Shown here: in pieces, positions 33,487 through 41,542 of the stretch
Position numbering within the stretch: position 1 is the stretch's first letter
Layout: each line of letters begins with the position of its first letter
DNA from: JANXMY01 sp964251675
Lineage (GTDB): Bacteria > Armatimonadota > Armatimonadia > Armatimonadales > Capsulimonadaceae
Assembly: GCA_964251675.1 (NCBI GenBank)
Contig: CAXUKS010000012.1
Span: 46,853-110,852 of the forward strand
DNA length: 64,000 nucleotides
Direction of reading: 5' to 3'
Position numbers and translations under genes: made by a program
Notes under the pieces: generated by a model
What the model was told of the DNA's origin: nothing
The model's input: only the letters and a program-made list of their open reading frames with translations
The model's database searches: none

Positions 33487-35217
33487 CTAAAAAGTCACTC
33501 CTTTGACCTCCACGCCCAGCCCGATGCTCCGGGTGCGGAAGTTGTAGGAAAAGACCGGCAGCAGGCCGCGCAGGGCGGGCGACAGGGCAAGCTGGTAGTC
33601 AATCACGCCGGACTGCGACAGGTCGTAGCGGACGCGCCCGGCGACGACTAAATGGCGGTTGCCCATCTGGAGGCGCACGTCCAGCTCGCGGGTGGAGTCC
33701 AGCACGTCAAAGTTAAAGGGCGAGTCGCCGCTGGCCGTGCTGCCCTTGAACTGCACGCCCACAGCGGCGAGGTCGGAAAAGTAGTGGTTGATGTCTACGG
33801 CAAGCTGATCGTAGCGGTATGCCGTCTTGCTGCCGCTGTAGCCGCTGGACGAGATTGAAAAGCGTGGCTGAATGACGGTGTTCGGCGCAATCAGAAACGG
33901 GAAGGCGCTGAGCGCCACCTGTGTCTGCGTGCGCCGTGCCCGGATGGTGTAGGGAGCCGTCGACAACTGCTCCCGGTACGACCCAATTGTTTCCTGCGCG
34001 TCCAGGTACAGCACCACCCGCCGCAGGGCGGCGCGGAACGCGGCGGGGTCGCCTGTTGCCGGACGTGGCGGCAGGGGGGTCAGAGGCAGTCGCCCATGCA
34101 GGGTCACTTCGGGAAGGCGGGAGACATACAGGTCGTCACGGCGGCGGCCATTGGCGGCGACGTGGATCGAGCCTTCTTCTCCCAGGGTCAGCCCGCCGCG
34201 ATCCGGCGCGTCAAACAAGATAATCGGGTTAGGCTGGGGCAGGAAGTCGTGAAACAGCAGGGGGTCGCCCGCTGGCAGCAGGGGCGTCGGGGCCGTGGCG
34301 AACGCCCGGATATTTTCCAGCAGTGTGGGCGGCGGGCCGGGCGGGGCCTCAGGCGGGCGCGGGCTGGAGGGAGCATAAAGCGTCTGCTGGCCGAACACCA
34401 CGGCCTGCAAAGACTGCCGCGTCGGCAGAAGCAGGCGGTACTGGAACGGCACGGCGCCGATGCGCGTGCTGCTGCCGAAGGCCAGAAACGTGCCGTAGCG
34501 CGAGGACACGCCGATAGTCGGGATCAGCAGCTTCCGCTGCGCCGCCCCGCCCCGGCTGCCCACGCGAAACGTCACACGCGGCACGGTGAGAAGGCGCGTT
34601 CCAAACAAATACAGGCTGGCGTTGCGGAGCGTCCCGCGCTCTGAGGTCTGGTCCAGCGTCAGCGTCTGGGCGCGAATCGACACATCCGCCCGGCCTCCAT
34701 CAGCTACGGTGGTGACCATGACGTGCTGGCCCACCACCCGCGTCGGCTGGGCGGTCAGCGTGTCGGCCCGCAGGGAAAACACGCGCTGCGTCACCAGGGC
34801 GCTGTCCACCAGTGCCGTCTGCGCCGCGCCGCTCAGTGTCACCGCGCCCGTCCGGAGCGTGGTGTCCGTCTCATGCACCCGGACATGGCCGGACAGCACA
34901 TAGCGCCGCGCCGCCAAATCTGCCTCGGCAGTGTCGGCGTCCAGTGTCAGCTCATTGCCGTAGACCACACGTGGCAGTACAATCCGGGGATGGTCCACCG
35001 GCCCGGACAGGCGTTGATACACTAAATCCACCGCAGGCGCGGCGGGGGGCGGGGGAAGGGTGGTTGGCATCCGGGGCGGCCCGGCGCTGATTGGCGCAGG
35101 CGGCTGATCCGGCTTCTGCTCCGGCATCTGCGCGTGGGCCGCCCCGGACAAAAACAGCAGCGTCAGCAGTCCCGTGGGCAGGCAATAGGAGAGGATAGTT
35201 GGCGGGAAACGGGTCAC
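33487..35217 (-). CDS. LptD/OstA-like outer-membrane assembly protein
   Basis: 576 residues: signal peptide (cleaved after AHA), Pro-rich linker (about 30-60), an OstA/LptA-like beta-jellyroll (about 85-205, with LTLDADTAEADLAARRYVLSG), then a barrel with aromatic-rich beta strands ending in Phe (EVKGVTF). This matches the layout of LptD, which inserts lipopolysaccharide in the outer leaflet, but it is shorter than proteobacterial LptD and lacks the conserved Cys pairs. The start overlaps the upstream HerA-like stop by 4 bp. Function as a true LPS inserter is unproven. Confidence 0.72.
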   Translation of the reverse strand: MTRFPPTILSYCLPTGLLTLLFLSGAAHAQMPEQKPDQPPAPISAGPPRMPTTLPPPPAAPAVDLVYQRLSGPVDHPRIVLPRVVYGNELTLDADTAEADLAARRYVLSGHVRVHETDTTLRTGAVTLSGAAQTALVDSALVTQRVFSLRADTLTAQPTRVVGQHVMVTTVADGGRADVSIRAQTLTLDQTSERGTLRNASLYLFGTRLLTVPRVTFRVGSRGGAAQRKLLIPTIGVSSRYGTFLAFGSSTRIGAVPFQYRLLLPTRQSLQAVVFGQQTLYAPSSPRPPEAPPGPPPTLLENIRAFATAPTPLLPAGDPLLFHDFLPQPNPIILFDAPDRGGLTLGEEGSIHVAANGRRRDDLYVSRLPEVTLHGRLPLTPLPPRPATGDPAAFRAALRRVVLYLDAQETIGSYREQLSTAPYTIRARRTQTQVALSAFPFLIAPNTVIQPRFSISSSGYSGSKTAYRYDQLAVDINHYFSDLAAVGVQFKGSTASGDSPFNFDVLDSTRELDVRLQMGNRHLVVAGRVRYDLSQSGVIDYQLALSPALRGLLPVFSYNFRTRSIGLGVEVKGVTF

Positions 35218-36944
35218 TTCCAGTCCCCAATATCAAGCGCCGCCTTCGGTGCGGCGGCGGTGCCGAAGCCGCCCATGCTGTCCCGGAACGCCTGATCGTC
35301 ATACGTCCGCGACTGCACCACCACCGGCATCGGCACGGCATGGCCCATGAGAAGCGCCTGCTGCTTGGAGTCCAGTGACGCCAGCACGCCCCGCAGCGCC
35401 GACGCCCCGGAGATGCCGGTCAGCACGGCGTCAATGTCTTTTTCATCGTTCAGCAGGCAGGTAATCCGTGTGCCAAGCTGGGACAAAACTTCCGAATCGA
35501 TGCCGGAAGGCCGCTGGTCCACCACCAGCAGCGTGACGCTGTATTTGCGAAGCTCACGGGCAATCGTGCCGAAGATAGTTTGCCCGGCCAGATGCGGCGA
35601 GAGAAACTTGTGCGCCTCTTCAATCGTAATCACCAGCGGCGTCGGCTTTTTGCCCTTGTCTCCCATCGCCGCCTCGGTGAGCTTGACATATTCGTGGTGG
35701 ATTTGCCGCGTCAAGATATTCGCCACCAGCATATATTGAAGCGGCTTGCGGTAGTTGCCGAACTCCAGGACGACATTGACATCTTTCAGGAGGCAGCCCA
35801 TGATTTGCCGCACCGAGTCGTCGGCTTCGCCCGGCACATCTTCAATCAGGAAGCCCTTGCACTCGTCCACCATGCGCCCGAGCTTGCGCTTGAGTGCCCC
35901 CAGCGACAGCGCATTCCCGCCGCTTTTCTCGGCAAACTCTTTGATCCCGTCGCCGTCCATGCGGAGCAGCGCGGCCAGCCACTTCTTTCCGTGATGCTGC
36001 TCCAGGAGGAACGTCGTCTCGGCGGCGCTCTGGTTGAGGTTCAGCTCGGCGGTCAGCAGCAGAATGTCTTCTGAGGAAATCTGGCTGTAGGGGATACGCA
36101 CCTGGGTTTCGACGGGGACTTTGCGGCGCTCTGACGACTCCCGGTCCATCGTAAAGACGCTGACCCGGCTGCCAAAGTATTTTTTGAGGCCCTGGACTCC
36201 TTGCTTGGTTGGGTCCTCGGTCGTGCCCACCCAGCCGTATTCGCCGTGCATATCAAAAACTAAATTGACAGCCTTCTTGTTCTTAATCGTCCCGCACAGA
36301 CAAATGCGCGTTAAAAACGTCTTGCCCGTGCCGGACTTGCCGAAAATGCCGTTGGAGCGTTCCACGAACTTCTCTAAGTCCAGGCAGACGGGGATTTGTT
36401 CCATGTCCAGCGGCGCACCCAGCGTAAAGTATTTGTCGCCCTGCGTCTCCGACCCGAAAATATCCGCGATGTCTTCTTCGGTCGCCTCGCCTACGCCGCT
36501 GAAGTGGGTCGGCACGGTCTTGACGGGTTCAAACTCCGACCCGTAGGTTTTGGTTCGCATCAGCAGGGGCTTCAGGGTGACCGTGCCAAACGTAGACGTG
36601 CCGGACAGCACCTGCCGCAGAAACGCATCCGCCGCCCCGCCGGTGGAAGGCGGGTCCGCGAGGGCGCCGGGGGCGCTGCAATCCAGAGTGACATCGGTGA
36701 TCATGGCAAAGAATTCGTGCTTTGCCCCGTCTACCACTACGAACTTGCCCGCCCGCACTTCTTCCACGGAGCCGCCGCCGCCGAGTTTCATCTGAATCCC
36801 GGCTTGCAGCGACCCGCGTACCACCGTCCCCATCGGCAGCCGCTCACGCGGCGGCGTCAAGAGCGGCGGCAGGGCATAACTCACGCTGCTGCCTTTCGCT
36901 CCATTTGTTCCGTTGGTTCCATTCCCGTTACTGCCGAATGCCAT
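35214..36944 (-). CDS. HerA/DUF87-like ATPase
   Basis: 576 residues. An N-terminal beta-barrel-like HAS domain (about 40-180) precedes a RecA-type ATPase: Walker A GIFGKSGTGKTFLTR (about residues 198-212), Walker B as LVITIEEAHKFLSP (about 430-443), and a C-terminal KQ-containing segment. HerA-like ATPases act in DNA end-resection with NurA, or as pumps in defence systems; no NurA or defence partner is adjacent. Unexpectedly, it shares an operon with an LptD-like gene (4-bp overlap). A promoter with an 18-bp spacer precedes it. Confidence 0.88.
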   Translation of the reverse strand: MAFGSNGNGTNGTNGAKGSSVSYALPPLLTPPRERLPMGTVVRGSLQAGIQMKLGGGGSVEEVRAGKFVVVDGAKHEFFAMITDVTLDCSAPGALADPPSTGGAADAFLRQVLSGTSTFGTVTLKPLLMRTKTYGSEFEPVKTVPTHFSGVGEATEEDIADIFGSETQGDKYFTLGAPLDMEQIPVCLDLEKFVERSNGIFGKSGTGKTFLTRICLCGTIKNKKAVNLVFDMHGEYGWVGTTEDPTKQGVQGLKKYFGSRVSVFTMDRESSERRKVPVETQVRIPYSQISSEDILLLTAELNLNQSAAETTFLLEQHHGKKWLAALLRMDGDGIKEFAEKSGGNALSLGALKRKLGRMVDECKGFLIEDVPGEADDSVRQIMGCLLKDVNVVLEFGNYRKPLQYMLVANILTRQIHHEYVKLTEAAMGDKGKKPTPLVITIEEAHKFLSPHLAGQTIFGTIARELRKYSVTLLVVDQRPSGIDSEVLSQLGTRITCLLNDEKDIDAVLTGISGASALRGVLASLDSKQQALLMGHAVPMPVVVQSRTYDDQAFRDSMGGFGTAAAPKAALDIGDWK

Positions 36945-36996
36945 ATCTCGTGCCTTGCTCCATCTTCATGTCCAGATGTGGAATAAGTCTTGAGGC

Positions 36997-37026
36997 ATTA
37001 TAACACAGGCACAGGGAAAGCGTCAA
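36997..37026 (-). promoter_or_regulatory. Promoter of the HerA-LptD-like operon
   Basis: Read on the minus strand: TTGACG (37021-37026), 18 bp, TATAAT (36997-37002), with about 50 nt to the HerA-like ATG. Confidence 0.75.
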
Positions 37027-37102
37027 CGCGGAGCCTCTCCCCCCGCGTAGGAGATCTCCCCCGGCCCCTCTTCCAGAGGGGGGAGAGGTTCCGTGGGGGA
37101 GG

Positions 37103-37459
37103 CTAGGGGGTCAGCACTGTCGGCAGCCCCGTCATCGCAAACACGGCGGGCGTGCATTCGCGGGCCACCAGATTGTAGCCTGCCACCGCCTCCGCCATGC
37201 CATCAGGATGCGCCGGGACACGCGCCTGGCAGCGGGCCACCCGCCGGTATTCCTGACGCAGAATGGTCGCCATCACGCCATTGGTCCGTGTGTTCGGTGT
37301 CAGGAGATACACCGTGTCTGCGCGGCCTTCCGCCGAAAGCATCAGGGCAGACGGCCCCGCGTGCGGCCCGTTCCAGCCCAGCAAAAGCGGGCCGAACAGC
37401 AAAGCGCCCAGACCCAGAACGGGGATGCCAAGTGCGGAAATCACCGAAGTCATTTTCAT
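37103..37459 (-). CDS. Small exported hypothetical protein
   Basis: 118 residues from the ATG at 37459, preceded by AGAGGTG at a good distance; a longer reading from 37507 is possible. The N-terminus is hydrophobic (about residues 4-24) and looks like a signal or anchor. The rest has two Cys residues (QARV region and RECTPAVF) that might form a disulfide. No family recognised. It is followed by part of a GGAGATCTCCCCCGGCCC-type repeat (37051-37090). Confidence 0.55.
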   Translation of the reverse strand: MKMTSVISALGIPVLGLGALLFGPLLLGWNGPHAGPSALMLSAEGRADTVYLLTPNTRTNGVMATILRQEYRRVARCQARVPAHPDGMAEAVAGYNLVARECTPAVFAMTGLPTVLTP

Positions 37460-37511
37460 TATTATCACCTCTGCAAAACGCGACCGAATTGCGTTAATTG
37501 CAATCATACAT

Positions 37512-37556
37512 AAACCATAAAGACCCGAGAGAAAGCCTCTCAGGTCTTTATGGTTT
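37512..37556. terminator. Bidirectional-type hairpin
   Basis: AAACCATAAAGACC and its exact complement (14 bp) enclose a smaller GAGAG/CTCTC stem. It lies between two minus-strand small genes and has T-rich arms on both sides, so it can end transcription from the XRE operon. Confidence 0.7.
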
Positions 37557-37569
37557 CAGGGAAGTGGCA

Positions 37570-37794
37570 TTAAACAGGATTGTGCACCCGCTCCGCTTCC
37601 TGGTTTTCCCGAAGTGCCTCGGCGCTCATCGGTGCGACCGAACACAGATACACCCGCTCGTAGTCGTGCTGCGGGCCTTCGTTCATGTAGCTCCACAGGG
37701 AGCGCAGGCCGGTCAGCATTTTCTTGACCGTGTTGCTATTCATCATTTCAATCATCGGCTTGTCTTTCTTTGTTGGTTTGCTACTTCTCGGCAT
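37570..37794 (-). CDS. Small hypothetical protein behind an XRE regulator
   Basis: 74 residues, Met-rich and charged (KPTKKDKPMIEMMNSN), with no recognisable domain. Its start overlaps the 3' end of the XRE gene by 14 bp, which favours translational coupling, and a hairpin follows its stop. These two facts are the only support for it being real. Confidence 0.45.
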   Translation of the reverse strand: MPRSSKPTKKDKPMIEMMNSNTVKKMLTGLRSLWSYMNEGPQHDYERVYLCSVAPMSAEALRENQEAERVHNPV

Positions 37795-38179
37795 CGCCTG
37801 CCGTCGCCCGAATCAGTGCCCGAAGCTGACGCAGGAGCAGCGGCTGACGCTCCGGCGGGACCCGCGATAGCTCGCGGGCGATCTGCCTCACCGCCGCCTG
37901 CTCCGGGGCCTCGTCTTCGGCATCCGGGCTGTCCAGCGTCCGGGCGAACTCATGCTTGCCCGCATAGTGCAGCCAGTCCATCGGCGGCTCGCCCACCGCG
38001 CTGGCCCATTTAATGAGCGTTTTTTCCCCCGGCGACTTGCCCTTCGCCATGTCGGAAATCTGGTTGTAGCCAATCCCCAGCTTTTCGCCCGCCGCACGGG
38101 CCGACAGCGGTTTCTCCGGGGTGCCCATCTCAGTCAAAACGCGCAGGGTCTGCTTCTGAAGTTCGTCTGTTTTTGCCAT
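37781..38179 (-). CDS. XRE-family helix-turn-helix regulator
   Basis: 132 residues from the ATG at 38179, fixed by a promoter whose -10 ends 6 nt upstream. The helix-turn-helix is RAAGEKLGIGYNQISDMAKG (about residues 28-47), followed by a dimer-like helical tail rich in Glu and Arg. Two copies of AATGATGACA lie in its promoter, one right behind the -35 and one across the -10 and start, so autorepression is likely. It diverges from the NDH-2 gene 97 bp away and might regulate it. Confidence 0.82.
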   Translation of the reverse strand: MAKTDELQKQTLRVLTEMGTPEKPLSARAAGEKLGIGYNQISDMAKGKSPGEKTLIKWASAVGEPPMDWLHYAGKHEFARTLDSPDAEDEAPEQAAVRQIARELSRVPPERQPLLLRQLRALIRATAGDAEK

Positions 38180-38185
38180 GTCATC

Positions 38186-38215
38186 ATTATACCACAACAC
38201 TGTCATCATTGTCAA
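38186..38215 (-). promoter_or_regulatory. Consensus promoter giving a leaderless XRE mRNA
   Basis: Read on the minus strand: TTGACA (38210-38215), 18 bp, TATAAT (38186-38191), then GATGAC and the ATG. Direct repeats AATGATGACA overlap both elements, a layout suited to self-regulation. Confidence 0.85.
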
Positions 38216-38275
38216 CAGTTCTATTATAGGCATATATGGCGTTTTCTTTACCCCCGCCACGGGTAGAAGATACCC

Positions 38276-39640
38276 ATGCCTGACACACCACAGTCCCCCA
38301 ATTTGCAGCACTCAAATTCACCGCATACCGTTATCATTGTCGGCGGCGGCTTCGCCGGTCTGTATGCCGCCCGCGCTCTTGCGACTGCCCCCGTTGCCGT
38401 TACGCTGATCGACAAGAACAACTTCCATCTGTTCCAGCCCATGCTGTATCAGGTGGCGACGGGTGAATTGCCTGTCGACGACATCGCCGCGCCCCTGCGC
38501 TCTATTCTGGCAAAGCAGAAGAACACGGAGGTGCTGATGGCCGAAGTCACCGGCGTAGACACCGCACAGCGTCAGGTAAACATCGCCGGGCGCACCCTGT
38601 CTTACGACACGCTTATTCTTGCCACCGGCAGCCATTACAACTATTTCGGGCACCCCGAATGGCAGCAGATCGCCCCCAGCCTTAAAACCGTGGACGATGC
38701 CCTGACCATGCGCGGCAAAGTGCTTCAGGCGTTCGAAGCCGCCGAAGTGGAAGCCGCCAAGCCCGAGCCGGACTCTGATCGCGTCCGTATGCTGCTGACC
38801 TTCGTGCTGGTCGGCGCGGGACCCACCGGCGTGGAGCTGGCTGGCTCTATCCAGCAGCTCATCGATGAAACCCTGGACACTGAGTTCCATCATATCAAAG
38901 CCGCTTTGGCAAAGGTGATCATTGTCGAGGCCGCCGACCGGATCATGGGGGCGTTCCCGGAAGACATCGCCGCCAGAACGCAGGCCCATCTGGAAAAGAT
39001 GGGCATCGAAATCCGCCTCAATGCCAAAGTGGAAGAGGTCAGCGAACACGGCATCTCCGCCAGCGGCCAGCAAATCCCCGCCCGGACCGTGCTGTGGACC
39101 GCCGGGACTGTCGGCTCCGATGCCGCTCAGTGGGTCGGTGCGGAAGCTGACAAAAGCGGACGCGCCAAAGTCGGCCCGGACCTCAGCGTGGTCGGCCACC
39201 CTGAAATCTTTATTCTCGGCGACACCGCCGCTGTGGTCGCTCCGGCGCGGAACCTGTTTGGCCTGCCCAAGCCCGACCCGATCCCGATGCCCGGTCTTGC
39301 CCCGCCCGCCATGCAGGAAGGCAGCTACGTCGCCAAAGTCATTCGCCGCCGCGTCAAGAATCTGCCCGCCCCGCCGCCATTTAACTACTGGGACAAAGGC
39401 AATCTCGCGCAGGTCGCACGCGGCTATGCCGCCGCCGACCTCGGCTTTGTCCGGTTTGTCGGCTTTTTTGCCTGGCTGATGTGGCTCGGCATCCACATCT
39501 TTTATTTGATCGGCTACGGCAACCGCCTGCTGGTGATGTTCCAGTGGGCTGTCACCGTGCTGACCTCCCAGCGCGGCAACCGCCTTCTGCCGCAGAATTC
39601 CGCGCCCGATGTTCCCAGGCCCGCCCCGCAGTCCGCGTAA
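38276..39640 (+). CDS. ndh: Type II NADH:quinone dehydrogenase-like FAD protein
   Basis: 454 residues. The N-terminal FAD motif is VIIVGGGFAGLYAARALA (about residues 20-37) and a second Rossmann motif FVLVGAGPTGVELAGSI (about 177-193) binds NADH; the C-terminal GDTAAV near 320 completes the FAD site. A hydrophobic/amphipathic C-terminal stretch (about 385-425) would attach it to the membrane. NDH-2 enzymes feed electrons from NADH to quinone without proton pumping. A strong terminator follows directly. Confidence 0.92.
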   Translation: MPDTPQSPNLQHSNSPHTVIIVGGGFAGLYAARALATAPVAVTLIDKNNFHLFQPMLYQVATGELPVDDIAAPLRSILAKQKNTEVLMAEVTGVDTAQRQVNIAGRTLSYDTLILATGSHYNYFGHPEWQQIAPSLKTVDDALTMRGKVLQAFEAAEVEAAKPEPDSDRVRMLLTFVLVGAGPTGVELAGSIQQLIDETLDTEFHHIKAALAKVIIVEAADRIMGAFPEDIAARTQAHLEKMGIEIRLNAKVEEVSEHGISASGQQIPARTVLWTAGTVGSDAAQWVGAEADKSGRAKVGPDLSVVGHPEIFILGDTAAVVAPARNLFGLPKPDPIPMPGLAPPAMQEGSYVAKVIRRRVKNLPAPPPFNYWDKGNLAQVARGYAAADLGFVRFVGFFAWLMWLGIHIFYLIGYGNRLLVMFQWAVTVLTSQRGNRLLPQNSAPDVPRPAPQSA

Positions 39641-39646
39641 GAAAAA

Positions 39647-39683
39647 ACGGCCCCCGCTTCTAAAAAGAAGCGGGGGCCGTTTT
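39647..39683 (+). terminator. Intrinsic terminator after ndh
   Basis: ACGGCCCCCGCTTC and its exact complement form a 14-bp stem with a TAAAAA loop, then TTTG, starting 6 bp after the ndh stop. Confidence 0.9.
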
Positions 39684-39726
39684 GTTTAGGGTATAGTGAC
39701 TCAACACTTACGCCCGGAGGAATGCC

Positions 39727-40611
39727 ATGCCAGATGTCCAGCACTCTGCCCCTTCCAGCAAGCGCGGTTTCACGCTGATCGAACTGCTCGTCGTCATCGC
39801 CATTATCGCCATTCTCGCCGCGTTTTTGTTTCCTGTCTTTCAGAAAGTGCGTGAGAATGCCCGCCGCGCTTCCTGCTCGTCCAATATGAAGCAGATCGGC
39901 CTTGCGATAGTCCAGTACACGCAGGACAGCGATGAGCGCATGCCCTGCGATCACCGGGGCGCGGCGTATCCGACCGGGACCGGCTGGGGGTCGGAAGTGT
40001 ATGCGTATGTCAGCAGCACCGCCGTCTACCGCTGTCCGGACGACCCCACCCCCTCGGCGAAGAACCTCAACGGCCTCGGCGAGACCGATTATCCGGTTTC
40101 CTACGGCATGAACTCAAACTTGGACGGCGGGCAGCCCGGCGGCCTGCTGGCCGGTCAGTCCACCCCTTCCTCCACCGTTCTGCTCGTCGAAGTGCAGGGC
40201 GCCCAGGCCGACCTGCTTTCGGTGGCCGACGACAGCACCACCGCCGGCAGCGCGTCCCCCGGCGTGGACGGCGGGGACACCAGCAACGGCTACCTTGATT
40301 ACAACTGCTCCGGTTTCTACGCGACCGGCCCCAGCGATTCGGTCGGGATGGGCAACCCGCCGCGCACCGGGCCGACCTACCAGCGCCTCGGCCCGGCCCG
40401 GCACAGCGACGGCTCCAATTTCGCCCTCGCCGACGGCCATGTCAGGTTCCTGCGCCCCGCGCAGGTCTCTCCCGGCTACGCCAACACCAGCCCGCAAAAC
40501 GACCAGGACCAGGGTGTCAACCAGTTTGGCCGCCCCGACGGCATCGCCGCTGGCACCGCCTTTATGGGCCAGTCGCCCAAGAACTTCGTGGCAACCTTCA
40601 GCGCCCTTTAG
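39727..40611 (+). CDS. DUF1559 prepilin-like protein (H-X9-DG)
   Basis: 294 residues. The N-terminus is a type IV prepilin signal: KRGFTLIELLVVIAIIAILA (about residues 14-33; cleavage expected after the Gly, next to Phe). The C-terminus has the H-x9-DG motif (HSDGSNFALADGHVRF). This family is greatly expanded in Planctomycetes, Verrucomicrobia and Armatimonadetes, with unknown function, possibly pseudopilin-like surface fibres. GGAGG lies 6 nt before the chosen ATG at 39727; another ATG at 39722 is in a different frame. It is a useful taxonomic hint. Confidence 0.95.
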   Translation: MPDVQHSAPSSKRGFTLIELLVVIAIIAILAAFLFPVFQKVRENARRASCSSNMKQIGLAIVQYTQDSDERMPCDHRGAAYPTGTGWGSEVYAYVSSTAVYRCPDDPTPSAKNLNGLGETDYPVSYGMNSNLDGGQPGGLLAGQSTPSSTVLLVEVQGAQADLLSVADDSTTAGSASPGVDGGDTSNGYLDYNCSGFYATGPSDSVGMGNPPRTGPTYQRLGPARHSDGSNFALADGHVRFLRPAQVSPGYANTSPQNDQDQGVNQFGRPDGIAAGTAFMGQSPKNFVATFSAL

Positions 40612-40703
40612 CGCCGCGCTGCATCAATCGCTCGGTTTTCGGCTGTGTCGGCGGCGGGCAGCGAGACTTTTGAGTGGCACTGCGGCCGAACTGCTGCGAC
40701 ACA

Positions 40704-40845
40704 GAGTGCCGGGGGTATAAAACCCACGGCAATCAAAGCAGACGCCCGGCCGGGCTAAGGATGAGCAAGCCAAGCTCTTCGCTAATCTCTTCCGCCCTGA
40801 GAGCGGCTGCTTTTCAATGCCAGGGGTTTCATACCCCCGGCACTC
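40704..40845. repeat. 22-bp inverted repeat after the DUF1559 gene
   Basis: The arms GAGTGCCGGGGGTATAAAACCC (40704-40725, written here as one 22-mer split by a single mismatch) and its complement (40824-40845) enclose about 98 bp that includes GCCCGGCCGGGC. The interval 40612-40899 has no other feature that I can see. Confidence 0.85.
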
Positions 40846-40899
40846 GGTATAGCGACAGTTAGGCAGAAAAACTCTTTTGAGTTGTTTGCTCCGCCGCAG

Positions 40900-41315
40900 T
40901 CATCGGCTCCAGTCCTCAAACTGTACGCCCGGTATCTGCGAAGAATGCCGCGTGTTTGCCGTCACCACAATCCACCCGGCGGCAATCGCGCTGGCGGCGA
41001 TCCGGCAGTCCTGCGTTCCCAGACGCTTCACAGAGGCGGAAAAAAAGCGTAGACAAGCATCGCCTCAGTATTATAAAGATGAACGCGGTATTCGCAGATT
41101 GACTCTACTGCATCCAGGAAAAGCTGATACGCGGCCAGTGCCCCGGCCTTGTCTCGGTGCTTGTTGATTGCCCCCAGCGTACCTTGCATGATTTCTTCGG
41201 CAGCAATCGCGCTTAACCACACTCCGGGAATTGGCGCTTGCTGGATGCGGGCACGGATACGTTCATTGCCGCGAAACGCCAGTGACGCAGAATCGGTATT
41301 CAGCAGGTAAGCCAT
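40900..41315 (-). pseudogene. VapC-like PIN toxin with a homopolymer frameshift
   Basis: The first 92 codons (MAYLLNTDSASLAFRGNE...) give the PIN N-terminus with the LNTDSAS acidic site. At a seven-T run (plus strand A 41040-41046) the frame goes to PPL-stop at 41028. In the next frame the expected C-terminus continues (VKRLGTQDCRIAASAIAAGW, then IVVTANTRHSSQIPG and FEDWSR) to a stop at 40900. One extra T would restore a 138-residue VapC, the normal length. Either a real inactivation, a phase-variable tract or a sequencing slip. The antitoxin gene lies 5 bp upstream. Confidence 0.85.
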
Positions 41316-41320
41316 CGGTG

Positions 41321-41476
41321 TTATCCCTGCCGTTCCATTTCCAAGTCCGCGAGACGGTTTGCTTCGGCAATGTCAGCCTGACGGTTCTTTTTCATTTCTT
41401 CCAGATACATTTGCCACACCAATTCGTTGGTAAAACCCTCTGGGGACGTTTGTGTGGGTTCAGCAATATCACTCAT
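41321..41476 (-). CDS. Small antitoxin-like protein (partner of PIN toxin)
   Basis: 51 residues, from ATG 41476 to TAA 41321, with GGAACACC upstream. Sequence MSDIAEPTQTSPEGF then a charged helical part (MYLEEMKKNRQADIAEANRL). It is translated just ahead of the PIN-domain gene with a 5-bp gap, the usual antitoxin-toxin order. No DNA-binding fold is obvious, so the call rests on size, charge and position. Confidence 0.65.
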   Translation of the reverse strand: MSDIAEPTQTSPEGFTNELVWQMYLEEMKKNRQADIAEANRLADLEMERQG

Positions 41477-41496
41477 CGGTGTTCCTTCCAACCACA

Positions 41497-41536
41497 AACC
41501 GCCCCTGCTCCTATTTGGAAGCAGAGGCGGTTGTTT
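41497..41536. terminator. Hairpin between sigma factor and antitoxin genes
   Basis: AACCGCC/GGCGGTT (41497-41503 with 41526-41532) encloses CTGCT/AGCAG. A TTGTTTT run follows on the plus strand; on the minus strand only GGTTTGTGG follows, so its efficiency for the sigma gene is uncertain. Confidence 0.5.
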
Positions 41537-41542
41537 TGTCTG

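Noticed and set aside
40877..41167. 96-residue plus-strand ORF
   Set aside because: Lies over the PIN-domain gene, whose protein features are clear on the minus strand.
41497..41536. Treating the hairpin as a clear sigma-factor terminator
   Set aside because: The U-run is on the other strand; listed with low confidence only.
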